A DNA stretch of 64,000 nt from Ulota crispa (taxonomy: Eukaryota > Streptophyta > Bryopsida > Orthotrichales > Orthotrichaceae): contig OY987251.1 in assembly GCA_963920765.1 (NCBI GenBank), forward strand, positions 15,193,219-15,257,218, in the 5' to 3' direction. A program made the translations under genes and the position numbers. The notes beneath the pieces were generated by a model. The model made no database searches. It was not told the DNA's origin and saw nothing but the letters and a program-made list of their open reading frames with translations. Shown in pieces: positions 50,347 to 64,000 of this stretch; position 1 is the first letter of the stretch; the number at the start of each line of letters is the position of its first letter.

Positions 50347-50989
50347 CCCCTAAATGGCCAGGCCCTATCTGAGCTTTTGAGAATTTCCATAAAACAAAAC
50401 AATCAACCAACCTTTTCAAAATATTCATCAAGTTTTTTTCAATTATAATTGTACAAATTTAGACTGAACATGTTAGAGAATACATGGGAAAAGAAATCAT
50501 AACAATATCACTTATAGCTTGAAAGATTATAATGTTTGAACATGAGGATGTTAAAACTGCAAAAGTGACTTATAGTTTTCTAATCCTCATTTAACATGTC
50601 AAATCTAAAAAGTTGATTACCAAAAAAATATGAGGTTTAAGGTCATTACATGTCTAAGTTTAATCAATCTACGGCTTTCAAAATCTACTCCTATACATTT
50701 TTTAAATGGATTTTTAATGTGATTTTTTCTCCAAGTTCTAGTGTATTTGAGGCTCATTTTTGAGATCTTCCAACACTAGAAACTCAAGATTGCACTGGAT
50801 ACCCTTGTACAAAATCTCAAGTAGAAAAATCATCAACTTTTATTTTCAAAATCAGATTTTTGAGGTTGAAAGTAGACTTCAAAACCAACTTATATTGAAA
50901 AAAAATACTGAAAATAGTGATTGGATAAGGTTGTATTCATCTTCAAAATTTTGTTGTGACCCAAATTTGGCCGCTTGGGCATTTAGGGG
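50347..50989. mobile_element. TTAA-flanked element, family A (copy 3)
   Basis: It is 643 bp with TTAA outside both ends, left end CCCCTAAATGGCC and right end GGGCATTTAGGGG. It lies in the same orientation as 48776-49409 and is colinear with it (AAAGATTATAATGTTTG, TCTAGTGTATTTGAGGCTCA). Confidence 0.8.
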
Positions 50990-51109
50990 TTAATTGATGT
51001 GATTTTCTATATATTGAATTTAGTTCTACTAGACGGAATGTAAGAATCTTGAAGAGTCTTGGAAGGGTCCTCTTTTGGAGGAAGGATTTTAATGATCCCC
51101 AACTTTTAA

Positions 51110-51324
51110 CCCCCGAACGTCATGGAAGCCCTTTGCGACCATATGTATGACTGTATGTACAGATGTATTTTAGTTGCTTTGAGGCCTTTCCAAAAATAAT
51201 TATGCACCCACCATCATACAACCCTTCAATATGTATGGTTGTAACACTTAATTTCCAGCTGATCTAAACTTTTGAATATTAGTTGCATCTGTATTAGCTC
51301 CAGAGCCCAAGGGCCCTTCAGGGG
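51110..51324. mobile_element. TTAA-flanked element, family B (copy 2)
   Basis: It is 215 bp with TTAA outside both ends; ends CCCCCGAACG and GGGCCCTTCAGGGG. It is the reverse complement of 7224-7444 (for example GTAACACTTAATTTC opposite AAATTAAGTGTTAC). Confidence 0.75.
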
Positions 51325-51824
51325 TTAATATTCTAAGGACTACAGCTCTAATTCAAGCTCTCATATAGACATGTTCCTTGACTTGACTAGGTGAAATCGT
51401 GAAGAAATTCAATGCTGTGAGATGAGCAAAATAGAGAGCTCTAACCTAATTCTTTAACCAAATAGTTTGTAAAAAAATTCAATAATTAACACCTTAAATG
51501 ATAGATTCCTCATTTTACGTCATTTTTGTTCAAAGAAAACCATTATATAATATTGCACTTGGTTTTGCATTCACAAGGGCTTTATTAGTTCTCTATTGCA
51601 AAGTAATAGGAGGCTTTGTATCTAGATAAGCTGCATTGCGAAAGTTTGAACGGGTATCTTGTGGAAAGGCATAAAGGAACGAATCGAACAAACCTGTTAC
51701 GATACTTACGGAATCTGCATTGAATCTGCACTTGGAATCGTAGGTTTTGATTGTGATACCGTCGTTAGCTGGTTGCCTCTCAGAGTAAGCACCTTAGTGC
51801 TGAATAATTACTCCATTTTGGGCT

Positions 51825-51858
51825 GTGAAGGGTTCGATTGTGCAGGTACTAGAGTACA
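51825..51858 (+). pseudogene. Fragment of an RPA1 exon 2
   Basis: This 34-base stretch matches RPA1 exon 2 at 63103-63136 with three mismatches. The RPA1 stretch encodes a KGSIVQLLEY segment of the N-terminal domain. Weaker similarity continues about 30 bases upstream. There is no intact frame or splice context, so it is read as a gene fragment. Chance is unlikely but not excluded. Confidence 0.6.
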
Positions 51859-51868
51859 ATTGCATTAA

Positions 51869-52544
51869 TGTTTAGAAAACAAGCATGACTAAAGTAATTG
51901 GAATTACATGCTGATGGCTGGTATAGTGTATACCGAACTAGATAAAAAATTGCGTCAGCAAATATTCTAGTAACAAGTTTCATCACCCAGTGAGCAGCCA
52001 AGGATCGAACACAATAATGTTTCATCAAATCGAAGTATTTCTTGAGAAATAAAGTCTACCGCATAACTGTGACAGATCCAAACCCCTTCAGGGCTTGATG
52101 TTTCATTTTGGCAAGGGAATCCCGCACTGCCAATAATACCAATTAACACTTCAGTCTTGCTGGAATAAATCCAATTTGATTGATCGAAATTGAGGGTATT
52201 GATTCCATAGAGCATGCATTCAATGAAGTTTTCCCAATACAAGTGATAAGACTCAACAAATATGACAAAGGTGAAGTTACGTGCATCCCATCAGTCTCGT
52301 GACGTCTATTTAAAGTGATTCAATTCCATTGCACAAATGACTAACAAAATCATTAATCTCACAGCTCATTACTCTTGCCCGTCCGCTTTAAGGGCTAAGA
52401 ATTTAGCTTGCTTTCCATGCATCTACATCACAAGCGCCCTTACCATAACCAAATATTTTACATCCACAAGAGTGCATGACTATGTAGCCATGATTCCAGT
52501 AGTAGCATGCATGCATCCCCTTCACTACTGTTAGCTCAGAACCG
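51869..52544. other. Downstream flank and probable 3' UTR of AUG4
   Basis: No exon was found. The right end adjoins the AUG4 stop codon on the minus strand. Confidence 0.45.
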
Positions 52545-56338
<3,794 letters not shown>

Positions 56339-56902
56339 GGCAGCTGCTCCAGCAACCCACAAGTAATGCTCGTCCGCGACCTGGGCAGTGATTAACTTAC
56401 AAAAAGGACCGTCCTCGCCTTCTCACAAACCACAACAAACCATGGTCGTCGTGGAGGTGATGGTTATCATGGCCATGGCCATGGCCATCGCCTCAGCGCA
56501 TCTGTGGTGCCGTCTTCGGATCGTCGACTTCTCCCCAGCACTCAAACATCGGCGTCACGTCCCACATTCGTGAGATCTTGTGAAGAATCTCTCGTGGTAT
56601 CAATCGAATCCATGCTCTTGCATACTACGGCCCATGCGTCACTCACATTCTCGGACCAAACACTTCCTTCGCTCCAGTCCGGACCGACGACGTAGTTCGC
56701 GCAAGTTTGAGTACAGGTAGGCCCTTATTTGAAATTTGAGGAAGAAAGAGGAAGAGGCCAGAGATAAAGCTGGAAGGTAATGAGAGTGCTTGGTTTTGTA
56801 CTAACTTACCATAGCCATGTGAATTTTTTAATTGAATGTACACTTGTAGGTTGTAAGGTCAACAACGGTATTTGTAGTAATAGAGATTTTTAAATATTTT
56901 AA
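56339..56902. other. Promoter and 5' UTR region of AUG4
   Basis: Sequence between the AUG4 ATG and the next transposon. Open frames here are short and without family resemblance. Confidence 0.45.
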
Positions 56903-57877
56903 CCCCTAACGGACCAAGTGGTTTTTCAATAGCCACTTGAGAACTTGGGTAGGGTCATATGAAGTTAATTTTGATTTAATGTTCTTAAAATTATTACACA
57001 AGGTGCAAATATGTATCTTATAAGTGAAAATGTAATTTTTTCTCTACTCGGATGTCCGGTTCAAAAGTTATGTTACCCAAAAGAATTTGGGCAGCTCAGG
57101 TAGCTTGGGCATCTTTGAAGAATCTTATGCTAAAACTCTCATCAACTTTTGAAATTTGGCCAATATGGCCAATATGGCCAATATGTAACTAAAAAAATAT
57201 AATGTACAATTGTAAAAAAGATATATATATGAACTCCCACATCACATTTAGAAGGGAGTCAAATTTTGTTAATTATGTTTGGGTAGTTTCAAGAAGAAAA
57301 AAAAAACTCCTCTAACTTCAAGCTCTATTACCTTTCAATTTATAAATCCAAAGCTCTTGAAACTTTTTTCCACATATTCCAAACGATTGTCTCTAACTTT
57401 TCACTGTTTAGATTTCAAATAAAAGACTTCTTCATTGCACAAGAAATCATGAAAGAATGACTAATGTATTACCAATTTACTAAACCTCCTTGCACTTCAC
57501 GGTGATTTAGAATAAGCTAGATTCTATTTTTGCATCTGAAATTTTTTATGAGTGAACCTAACATCATATACTAGTGAATGGTCAAAAAGCTCAAATTTGT
57601 GTAGAGCAAAAATTTTACTCTTGGAAGGCTCAAAGTTTGCTGACCTTGTTTTGTAGGAATGAAAAAAGTTATTTTTCTCACTTCAAACGTTATAATCTTA
57701 CAATCCCCACAGTCAAATGGGCTGAATTATTTTGCCATATTAGCTTATCTATTTGACACACTCTTGTATGGTTCAAATTTTTTTTTAAATAGTTTTTATT
57801 TTCAATTTTGGGCAATGCACTAAAAGTTGGCAGTTTCTGTGGTTTTTCCTCAAAAAACACCCTTGGTCCTTTAGGGG
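56903..57877. mobile_element. TTAA-flanked element, family C (copy 2)
   Basis: It is 975 bp with TTAA outside both ends. Ends are CCCCTAACGGACCAAGTGG and CCTTGGTCCTTTAGGGG. It is colinear with 12085-13172. A short GGCCAATAT triplication is at about 57163-57183. Confidence 0.8.
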
Positions 57878-58119
57878 TTAAACAACTTCAAAAAAATAAA
57901 TGTTCAAATGTATAGCATGTTTTCAAATTTAGTTTAGCACCGGTATGCAAACATATAGCTAGGAAAAATATCTTTCAAGTCACACAATGTACACGTAATT
58001 ACATACAAAGTTTTGCTATATTTTAGCAAAGGTTTAATTCTATTGTCAATTATGAAACATGTTTTGATATGACTTCAACATTAATATACCAAAACATAAC
58101 TAGTATGTGTATATATTAG

Positions 58120-58342
58120 CCCTTAAATGACCATAGGGCATAGTATACATGGTTGTATAATTGGTATTTGATACCAATAAGAAGTTTTAATCTCGGATCA
58201 AGTAGCTCACTAGAACCGCTTTGGTCTATTCTCCAACTTGTTTGTTGATCTCAAAAGTAGTAAAGGTGAGAATCTATTCCAAATACGAAAGAAACAACTT
58301 GTATAGTATTGGTTGTAGTGACACGCTAAGACATTTAGGGGT
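58120..58342. mobile_element. Small TTAA-superfamily-like element
   Basis: The ends CCCTTAAATGACCATAGGG and CATTTAGGGG resemble the shared terminus. The flanks are TTAG and TTCA, not TTAA. It is about 223 bp and non-coding. Confidence 0.45.
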
Positions 58343-60000
58343 TCATTCCATACACAATACACATGTAATCATTTCCATTGTAAGTGAAGGCATCAAAACC
58401 ATTTATTGTGAATGTTGGCTCTAGTTAAGTCACATACTTGTGATGATTACTAGAATCATAATATTTAGATTACAAAATAGTAAACTTAGGTGGTAAATGT
58501 TTATACTACATCTAAATTCTTCTCACACAAAACTAAAGAATACAAATGCCCATTTTAAATCTCAATTTGTATGTCACTATCATTTTTTATCCTAACATAG
58601 AAACTTGCATACAAGTGTGACAATAATGAATGCCAATAAATGTGAAAAAGGTTCCAAATCATATGACTCTTTGCAATCCTAAATCCTCTTTTAATATCAC
58701 TTAAACATTAAACATTCTTCATACGGTCACTTGCATTTTGAATGTTCAAGTTTTAACAAGTGAATTTTTTGGATCAACTAAGATATTGGAATTTCAATTT
58801 TCACAATAGCATCATACAATCTTCATATAATCTTCAAACGTATAACCCTCATTGCAACAATGATGCATGACACTAATGAGACATCATTTATTCCTCCATC
58901 CAAATGCATGTACGTTCATCCAATCTTTGATAAGAATAAACTTCTTTGAAATGAATGTTTTTGACAATGTATGCTATTACATCTACTCGGAAGTGAAGAT
59001 TATTTCATAGCATATAGTAATTTGTTGTTTCAGAATCACCACTTTCCAGAAGTTTGTCACGGGCAGAGTTGTTCATATGAGTGGCACAGATGTGTGTGAA
59101 GACTGTACCTCTCATGAGCTCGGGTGAAGCTGGACGGATGGGGAATGCCGTAATAAATCTGGCTAAATTTAGTAAAATTTCTAGCTCAAAATTGGTTGCG
59201 CTCATAACATTGTTCACCAGCTTTTATTCTTCCCCCAGTCATGGAGGGGTATTCCTTGCTATATACCTGGGGAGCCTTTGGTTATAAATCCTCAAATCTG
59301 ATTGGTCCTTGGTCAGAGTTAGCGAATGGACATTTGTTGGGGTTCCTCATATTTGGGGAGCAAAAGGGCCCCCTAGTGAAGGTTAACAATGCTATGCTAA
59401 AATTGTATTGTAAAAACAAAGAGGAAAATTTAAAAAGTAGTCAAAGTTTCAAAATGCAAAATTACCTTTGAGGTGAGGTGCGATTTGATGTGCTACCTTG
59501 TCGCTGATGGGATCTCAAAGTAAGACAACTGAGTAGCCATAAATCATATTTGAGTTCCCTCCACCTAGCTATAATGCAAAGTGTAAATGCGCTTTTTATT
59601 CACCTCCCTCAAATGATTGCTTGTAGTTATTGTGTCATGGCAAGGTTTGGCACTTGTACAAATGTACTAAATTGTCTTTTAGTGGCTTCTTGACAAAATT
59701 GTTAGTGTACACTTTGCAAATGTCCAAGTTTAGCATTATAACTAATAAATAAAACAATTATTAATGGTTGATGTTAGACATCACCAATTTACATAATTGA
59801 AGAATATATAAACTAAACTTAAAAGTTGCCATTTATAACTTAATAAGCTGCCATGCATGTAGCTAATTGTTCTTAGGTAAGAAAAAACTTGTAGGCAAAA
59901 TACTAAACTAAATGAGAAAGTATTGCAACTTGTCCACTACTAAAATTCAAGGTGGGTTGCAAAAAATTCAGTAAAAATAAAAACAAAAAATGAAATTAAT
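58343..60000. other. AT-rich intergenic DNA
   Basis: No gene was recognised. Open frames of 68-76 aa at 59005-59471 overlap on both strands and look accidental. Confidence 0.4.
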
Positions 60001-60330
60001 AGGGCTAATGGGGAGGATTGTGGAGATGGATGGATGGGGAGGATTGTGGAGATGGATGGATGGGTAGATGAATGAAGGGATGGATGAGGACAAGCTGCAA
60101 ATAGATGGATGAGGACAAGCTGCAAATAGATGGATGAGGACAAGCTGCAAATAGATGGATGAGGACAAGCTGCAAATAGATGGATGAGGACTTGAGGATG
60201 TGCCTGGATCTGGATGATTGATGCACTACCGTGGATATGGATGGACGGGGACGAGTGAGACACCGAGACTGGCGAATAGCTGGACATATTGATGGATGAA
60301 TGGATTGGCGGATGGACGGGTAAATGACAT
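60001..60330. repeat. GGAT-rich minisatellites (26-bp and 25-bp units)
   Basis: Two copies of a 26-bp unit (GGGGAGGATTGTGGAGATGG...) are followed by four complete and one partial copy of a 25-bp unit containing GATGAGGACAAGCTGCAAAT at about 60080-60195. Diverged GGAT-rich sequence continues to about 60330. Confidence 0.85.
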
Positions 60331-60349
60331 ACATTGGGAAAAAACCTCT

Positions 60350-60500
60350 GCTTTGTACAGTATTGTAGCAATATTGCATCAATACTGACTGCAATGGCTT
60401 CACAGTGTAATATTGATGCAATATTGCAACAAGCAATTAAAATAAACACAATATTGTTATTATATGTAAACAATATTACGTGCTATATAATAAAGCAATA
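60350..60500. repeat. CAATATTG-rich degenerate repeat, part 1
   Basis: Many near-copies of GCAATATTGCA(T)CAATA in both orientations. A larger block of the same kind lies at 61630-62150. Confidence 0.6.
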
Positions 60501-60660
60501 TTGATATAGTAAGGAAAGAGTCATATTTCAATATCATATAATGCATTGAGAAAAAAGAACGTTTTCTAATTTATTTGTTTTTAGTTTATGGGAAAAAAAA
60601 AGACTCCACATACACATGGCAAGCCATGAGCTCTACAATTGCACCACACAATCTACTATA

Positions 60661-60760
60661 GCATCGAGATCCCCCAAGAGGTCACCCATCCGGGTGCTAC
60701 TCCAACTTGAAGGGACTTAACTTTTGAGTTCTCATGCTGTATCCACATTATTGCACCACA
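60661..60760 (-). ncRNA. 5S rRNA-derived sequence in a retroelement
   Basis: Read on the minus strand, this resembles the last 100 or so bases of plant 5S rRNA: CAGCATGAGAACTC, AAAGTTAAG, then GGATGGGTGACCTCTTGGG, the well-kept box C of the internal pol III promoter. The first roughly 20 bases are not recognisable. The unit is single, not a tandem rDNA array, and sits beside a module shared with the LINE 3' tail. It is best read as a 5S-derived retroelement (SINE3-like or a Cassandra-type LTR); which one is undecided. Confidence 0.65.
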
Positions 60761-61629
60761 TGAAAAAGCCCCCATGGGGGAAACAACCGGGATCATCCCA
60801 AGACGTCGCATTACTACACCACATGATCTGAGCCATGCACATGTAAATATTAAATTGAAATTGACCTAGTTATTCTCATTGTCATTCTTCTTCATTTAGT
60901 TTGATTTGTGAAATCAGCAAATTTTGAAGGCCACTTTGGCATAGTAAAACAACTTTTTCAGAATACCTTGGACTAAAAAATGCTGTTAAATTAAGTTAGA
61001 TTTTTTTTTTTAAACCATTTTAAATTTTGATATTTCATTTAAGAGTTATGTACAAAATCATGAGAGGGTGTTAGAAAATGTTCAAGAAAATTTCCTTTTC
61101 AACCCCTCTTAGAACTTTGCATATAATTTTTTATTGGAGGCTCAAAATGTGAAACAAATTTTTGGAAATGAAAGTTAACTTACTTAAGTTCTTTTTTAAG
61201 ATCAAGTTTTTCTAAAAACAATTGTTTCACTATTCCTTAATGGCCGCCAAAGTTTAGTAAGTTTAAAAAATACTAATTTGTGGAAGATTAAGTTTTTTTT
61301 AAAAATCCATTGCACAATACCCTCTAAGAAGTCTTGCAATCCCAATATGAGGTCTAATAAAAAATGTGATTATCAAATGTTCTTAAAACTATAATTAAGT
61401 TTAGCAAATTGATTGAACCATCATACTCAAATGTATAGAAATAGTCATAATATAAGAGTGAATTAGTAAAAATATAATTGTAATTTACAAACATATAGTA
61501 AATAACATTTGGGAAGGCAACACCTTCACATCCACTCATTCTTCACCTCCCAAGGTGAAGAATGAGTCTTCTCCATCTTGAAGAATGGGCCCTCCACATT
61601 AAAGCAAGAGTACCAAAATCCTATTCTCT
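60761..61629. other. AT-rich DNA next to the 5S-like sequence
   Basis: The first 50 bases carry the module GGATGATCCCGGTTGTTTCC (minus strand) shared with 36769-36810. The rest is AT-rich without gene signature. An inverted pair (CACCTTCAC / GTGAAG type) at about 61520-61560 is short. Confidence 0.4.
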
Positions 61630-62150
61630 TGCAATACTTGCGTAGTATTGTTTTAACACAAAAAAATTATTGCAAATTTACAGTTACAATATACATTCAA
61701 AACAATTCTTAGTTAAGAATATTATTGCAATCAATATGACAACAATATTGAATTCCTCAATATTATTTGCGTAATTTTTTAATATTGCAACAATATTGTA
61801 ATTGGATAGAAAGTAAAAATATAGCAGTATTCGTGCAATATTGTATCAATACAAATTTTATCGTAATTGATTGGTTGTTTGTAATATTGATTTGGGCAAA
61901 TTCTAGTATATACCAATGCTGCAGTATTGCTTTAATGGGGCTCATTGCATCAACAATGCAAATTATTAATCATTACAATATTGCTAAAAGTGCCAATTTC
62001 ACAATACTATAATAACAAATTTTCAATATTACATCAGTACTTCAAAGGGACTCACTGCATCAACATTGCAAAATTATTAATGCTAAAAGTGCCAATTTTA
62101 CAATACTGTACCAACATAATTTCAATATTGCATCGGTACTGCTGAGGACA
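61630..62150. repeat. CAATATTG-rich degenerate repeat, part 2
   Basis: Diverged copies of a phrase with CAATATTG, TGCATCAACA(A/T)TGC and AGTGCCAATTT, each recurring two or more times. It ends about 500 bp before the RPA1 start codon. Confidence 0.65.
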
Positions 62151-62647
62151 CTATTGATGTAGGGGGTGTTTTCCCGATGTAACGGATGAACGCACGGGAC
62201 GGACGGAGGGATGAACGGTTGGACAGGCTGAGAGCTGAAATGATGAATGGGTGGACGGATGAGGAGGTAAAGGAGATGAGATTCATCCCTATTAGTTCGA
62301 GGTGCAAAGCGGCGGGAAATCTGAATGCCGAAGACAGAGAAAGAGCGGGGGTCTTTGCGGCGTAGGCGCTTTTCCTGGTTGGCACGTCCCGAAGGCTCTC
62401 ACTGAAGCTATTCAAGCACGCAGCACCTAAGCACCTAAGCTTCTTTGCTTCTGCTCCCTCTTCCTCGGTCGTTGGGTTCTATTGGTGTCCACGCACTGCA
62501 CTGCTCCATTGCGCTGCTCTGTTCTCTCTCAGGGGCTCCATGCTGAATGCGCCATGTGATAAGACTTAGAGAGTCTTGTTGTAGCTTCTCCGCGTCTCTG
62601 AATTAGGTTAGATTTCGGAGAGAGACTTCCCCCCGCAGCAGCCAGTC
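62151..62647 (+). promoter_or_regulatory. RPA1 promoter and 5' UTR region
   Basis: GC-richer sequence upstream of the RPA1 ATG at 62648. A C/T-rich leader is seen at 62440-62640. GGATGAACGG-type repeats at 62185-62270 echo the minisatellite at 60 kb. No TATA box could be assigned with confidence. Confidence 0.4.
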
Positions 62648-64000
62648 ATGGCGCTCATGCTCACGTCCAACGCGATTGTGGCGCTCAACAATGGCGATGT
62701 TGAGCTTCGCCCCGTGCTCCAGGTACGTGAACTCTCCAAGTACGCTTTTCGCAGTTTTGGAGGGAATTTTGTAAGTGAATTCGGTGCAGTGTGTGCGTGG
62801 TCACCGTCCTTACCCTAGGCATAGGCCGAGACGAAATGAACACGGAGGAATTATTCCGATCAAAGTCCTGCGTGTGGCGTTGCTTCAATGTGTAATTGAG
62901 GTAAGAAGCTTTGTGGTGGAAGTGTCGTGGTGTTTTTGTTGGCCTTACTGGTGGATGCTCCTAGCAGATTGTCGACATACGTCAGATAGGAAATGCGCAG
63001 ACCACAACGGAGCGGTTCCGGCTGGTGCTTTCAGATGGTCTGCATCTGCAACAGGCTATGTTGGCGACGCAGCTGAATGAGAAAGTAAAGAACAATTTGG
63101 CCGTGAAGGGCTCGATTGTGCAGTTACTGGAGTACATATGTAATACTGTTCAGAACAGGAAGTAAGTATTACTGGAGAAATTGGCAGTGTATGCTGACAG
63201 TGGGAATGCAGTAGTTAGAACAGGAATTTTTGGCTTTGAAGTGTTTACGATTGTTGTAGATATACGCCCTCTGTAGTGATTGGAAGTATCCTTTGTCGTT
63301 TGGAAGTGTTATATTGGTATTTCGTCTGGTTTTGTTATTTCATAGCGTGATCTTGAATTATCTGGTTGCTAATGACCTCCTTGCGCTGAAGTTGTTTATA
63401 ATCTGAACTCTTTTTTGTTTCTAATTTGTCTCAGGATTATTATAGTGCTGAACATGGAAATTGTGGAGTCGAAGGCCGAAATTATTGGCGATCCGAAGCA
63501 CCTGAATGCAGGTGGAGAGCAACAAGCAGCTCTTAATGGCCCTGGTCCCGGTCCTGGGAGCCTTCAGCAGCAGCAGCCACCTGCACGAGTTTCAGCTCCC
63601 ATTTCTGTGACGGATGCCGCGAACAATGGCAGTGGCTTCAGGTCCGCTGGAGGTGGTTTAGGTCAGACTCTAGGGACAGGAATGGATAATGGTGCAGGTG
63701 GATTTAATATGGGCCAAGCACCTTCAGGAGGCTACAATCCATATGCCTCTGCTGGCGTAGGAGTGAAACCTGAGCCTGGCCTATCAAAGGGCACTACTGG
63801 TAACGGAACCGGAATGGGATATGGTCAGCAAGGTCAGCAAGGTCAGCAACAGAACACTTTCGGGCGACCTATAGCGGCCTACCAGCCAGCCCCCGTTTAT
63901 GGTAATCGAGGACCGATTGTGAAGAACGAAGCACCTGCCAGAATTATTCCGATTGCTGCTTTGAATCCTTACCAAGGTCGTTGGACTATCAAAGCTCGGA
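62648..64000 (+). CDS. RPA1: Replication protein A 70-kDa subunit (RPA1), 5' part, truncated by the window end
   Basis: Exons 62648-62722, 62968-63161 and 63435-64000 (open at the edge) join in frame and give the first 278 residues. RPA1 is the large subunit of the heterotrimer that coats single-stranded DNA in replication, repair and recombination. The N-terminal protein-interaction domain is recognisable (VLQIVDIRQIGN, RFRLVLSDGLHLQQAML, KGSIVQLLEY, IIIVLNMEIVE). A Gly/Gln/Pro-rich linker follows, with a GQQ triplet run near 63825-63850. The window ends in the start of DNA-binding domain A (PIAALNPYQGRWTIKAR). The remaining DNA-binding domains lie beyond 64000. The first ATG fits family length. 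Confidence 0.93.

Noticed and set aside
60005-60473. Minus-strand frames rich in His/Pro/Ser (HPSICS repeats)
   Set aside because: Product of the 25-bp and 26-bp GGAT minisatellites.
60600-60840. Functional 5S rRNA gene
   Set aside because: The first 20 or so bases are missing, the A-box region has changed, and no tandem array is present; better as a 5S-derived element.

Overview
The window looks like nuclear DNA of a streptophyte, most probably a land plant of a non-flowering lineage. The reasons are spliced GT-AG genes with short introns (roughly 100-800 bp), plant-only or plant-type proteins (a chloroplast ClpB-type N domain, cytosolic G6PDH, an AUG4-type augmin subunit), AT-rich intergenic DNA full of non-autonomous transposons, and repeat termini carrying CCCTAAA/TTTAGGG heptamers. 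I cannot fix the species. No prokaryotic operons, tRNA genes or CRISPR arrays were seen.

Five genes could be reconstructed exon by exon. (1) 1097-5365, minus: an 11-exon, 520-residue gene in which a transit-peptide-like leader and a double Clp_N domain of chloroplast ClpB type are continuous, inside a single exon, with a full CPBP/CAAX glutamic intramembrane protease. This is the most unusual coding feature. (2) 15540-18921, plus: a ZCCHC8-like CCHC zinc-knuckle protein with an eroded or unresolved PSP domain. (3) 41580-46408, plus: a complete 15-exon cytosolic glucose-6-phosphate dehydrogenase (529 aa). (4) 52545-56338, minus: a complete 13-exon AUG4/HAUS4 augmin subunit (430 aa), with a 195-bp (CT)n tract abutting one of its splice donors. 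(5) 62648-64000, plus: the 5' part of RPA1 (RPA70), running off the window end. The five genes have unrelated housekeeping roles and do not form a pathway.

Between them lie transposable elements. A LINE/L1-like retrotransposon (29962-36568) keeps its second reading frame over 4.2 kb but carries 21 in-frame stops, most of them at likely Trp, Gln or Arg codons. About a dozen elements of several sizes share TTAA flanks and CCCCTAAA...TTTAGGGG ends, which suggests a piggyBac-like TTAA-specific superfamily. Other elements include 400-bp foldbacks with perfect 9-bp target duplications (Mutator-like), Harbinger-like elements with TTA/TAA duplications (one inside G6PDH intron 1), Stowaway-like MITEs (one inside the fusion gene), and a 5S rRNA-derived element that shares a module with the LINE 3' tail. 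Several satellites are also present: (CT)97, a 16-bp C-rich minisatellite, 25-27-bp tandem repeats, and CAATATTG-rich tracts upstream of RPA1.

Stretches with no gene or clear element are mostly AT-rich: 1-1096, 7591-8907, 9075-10737, 14432-15539, 18922-20655, 20909-23490, 27627-28886, 37639-38373, 46409-47492 and 58343-60000.
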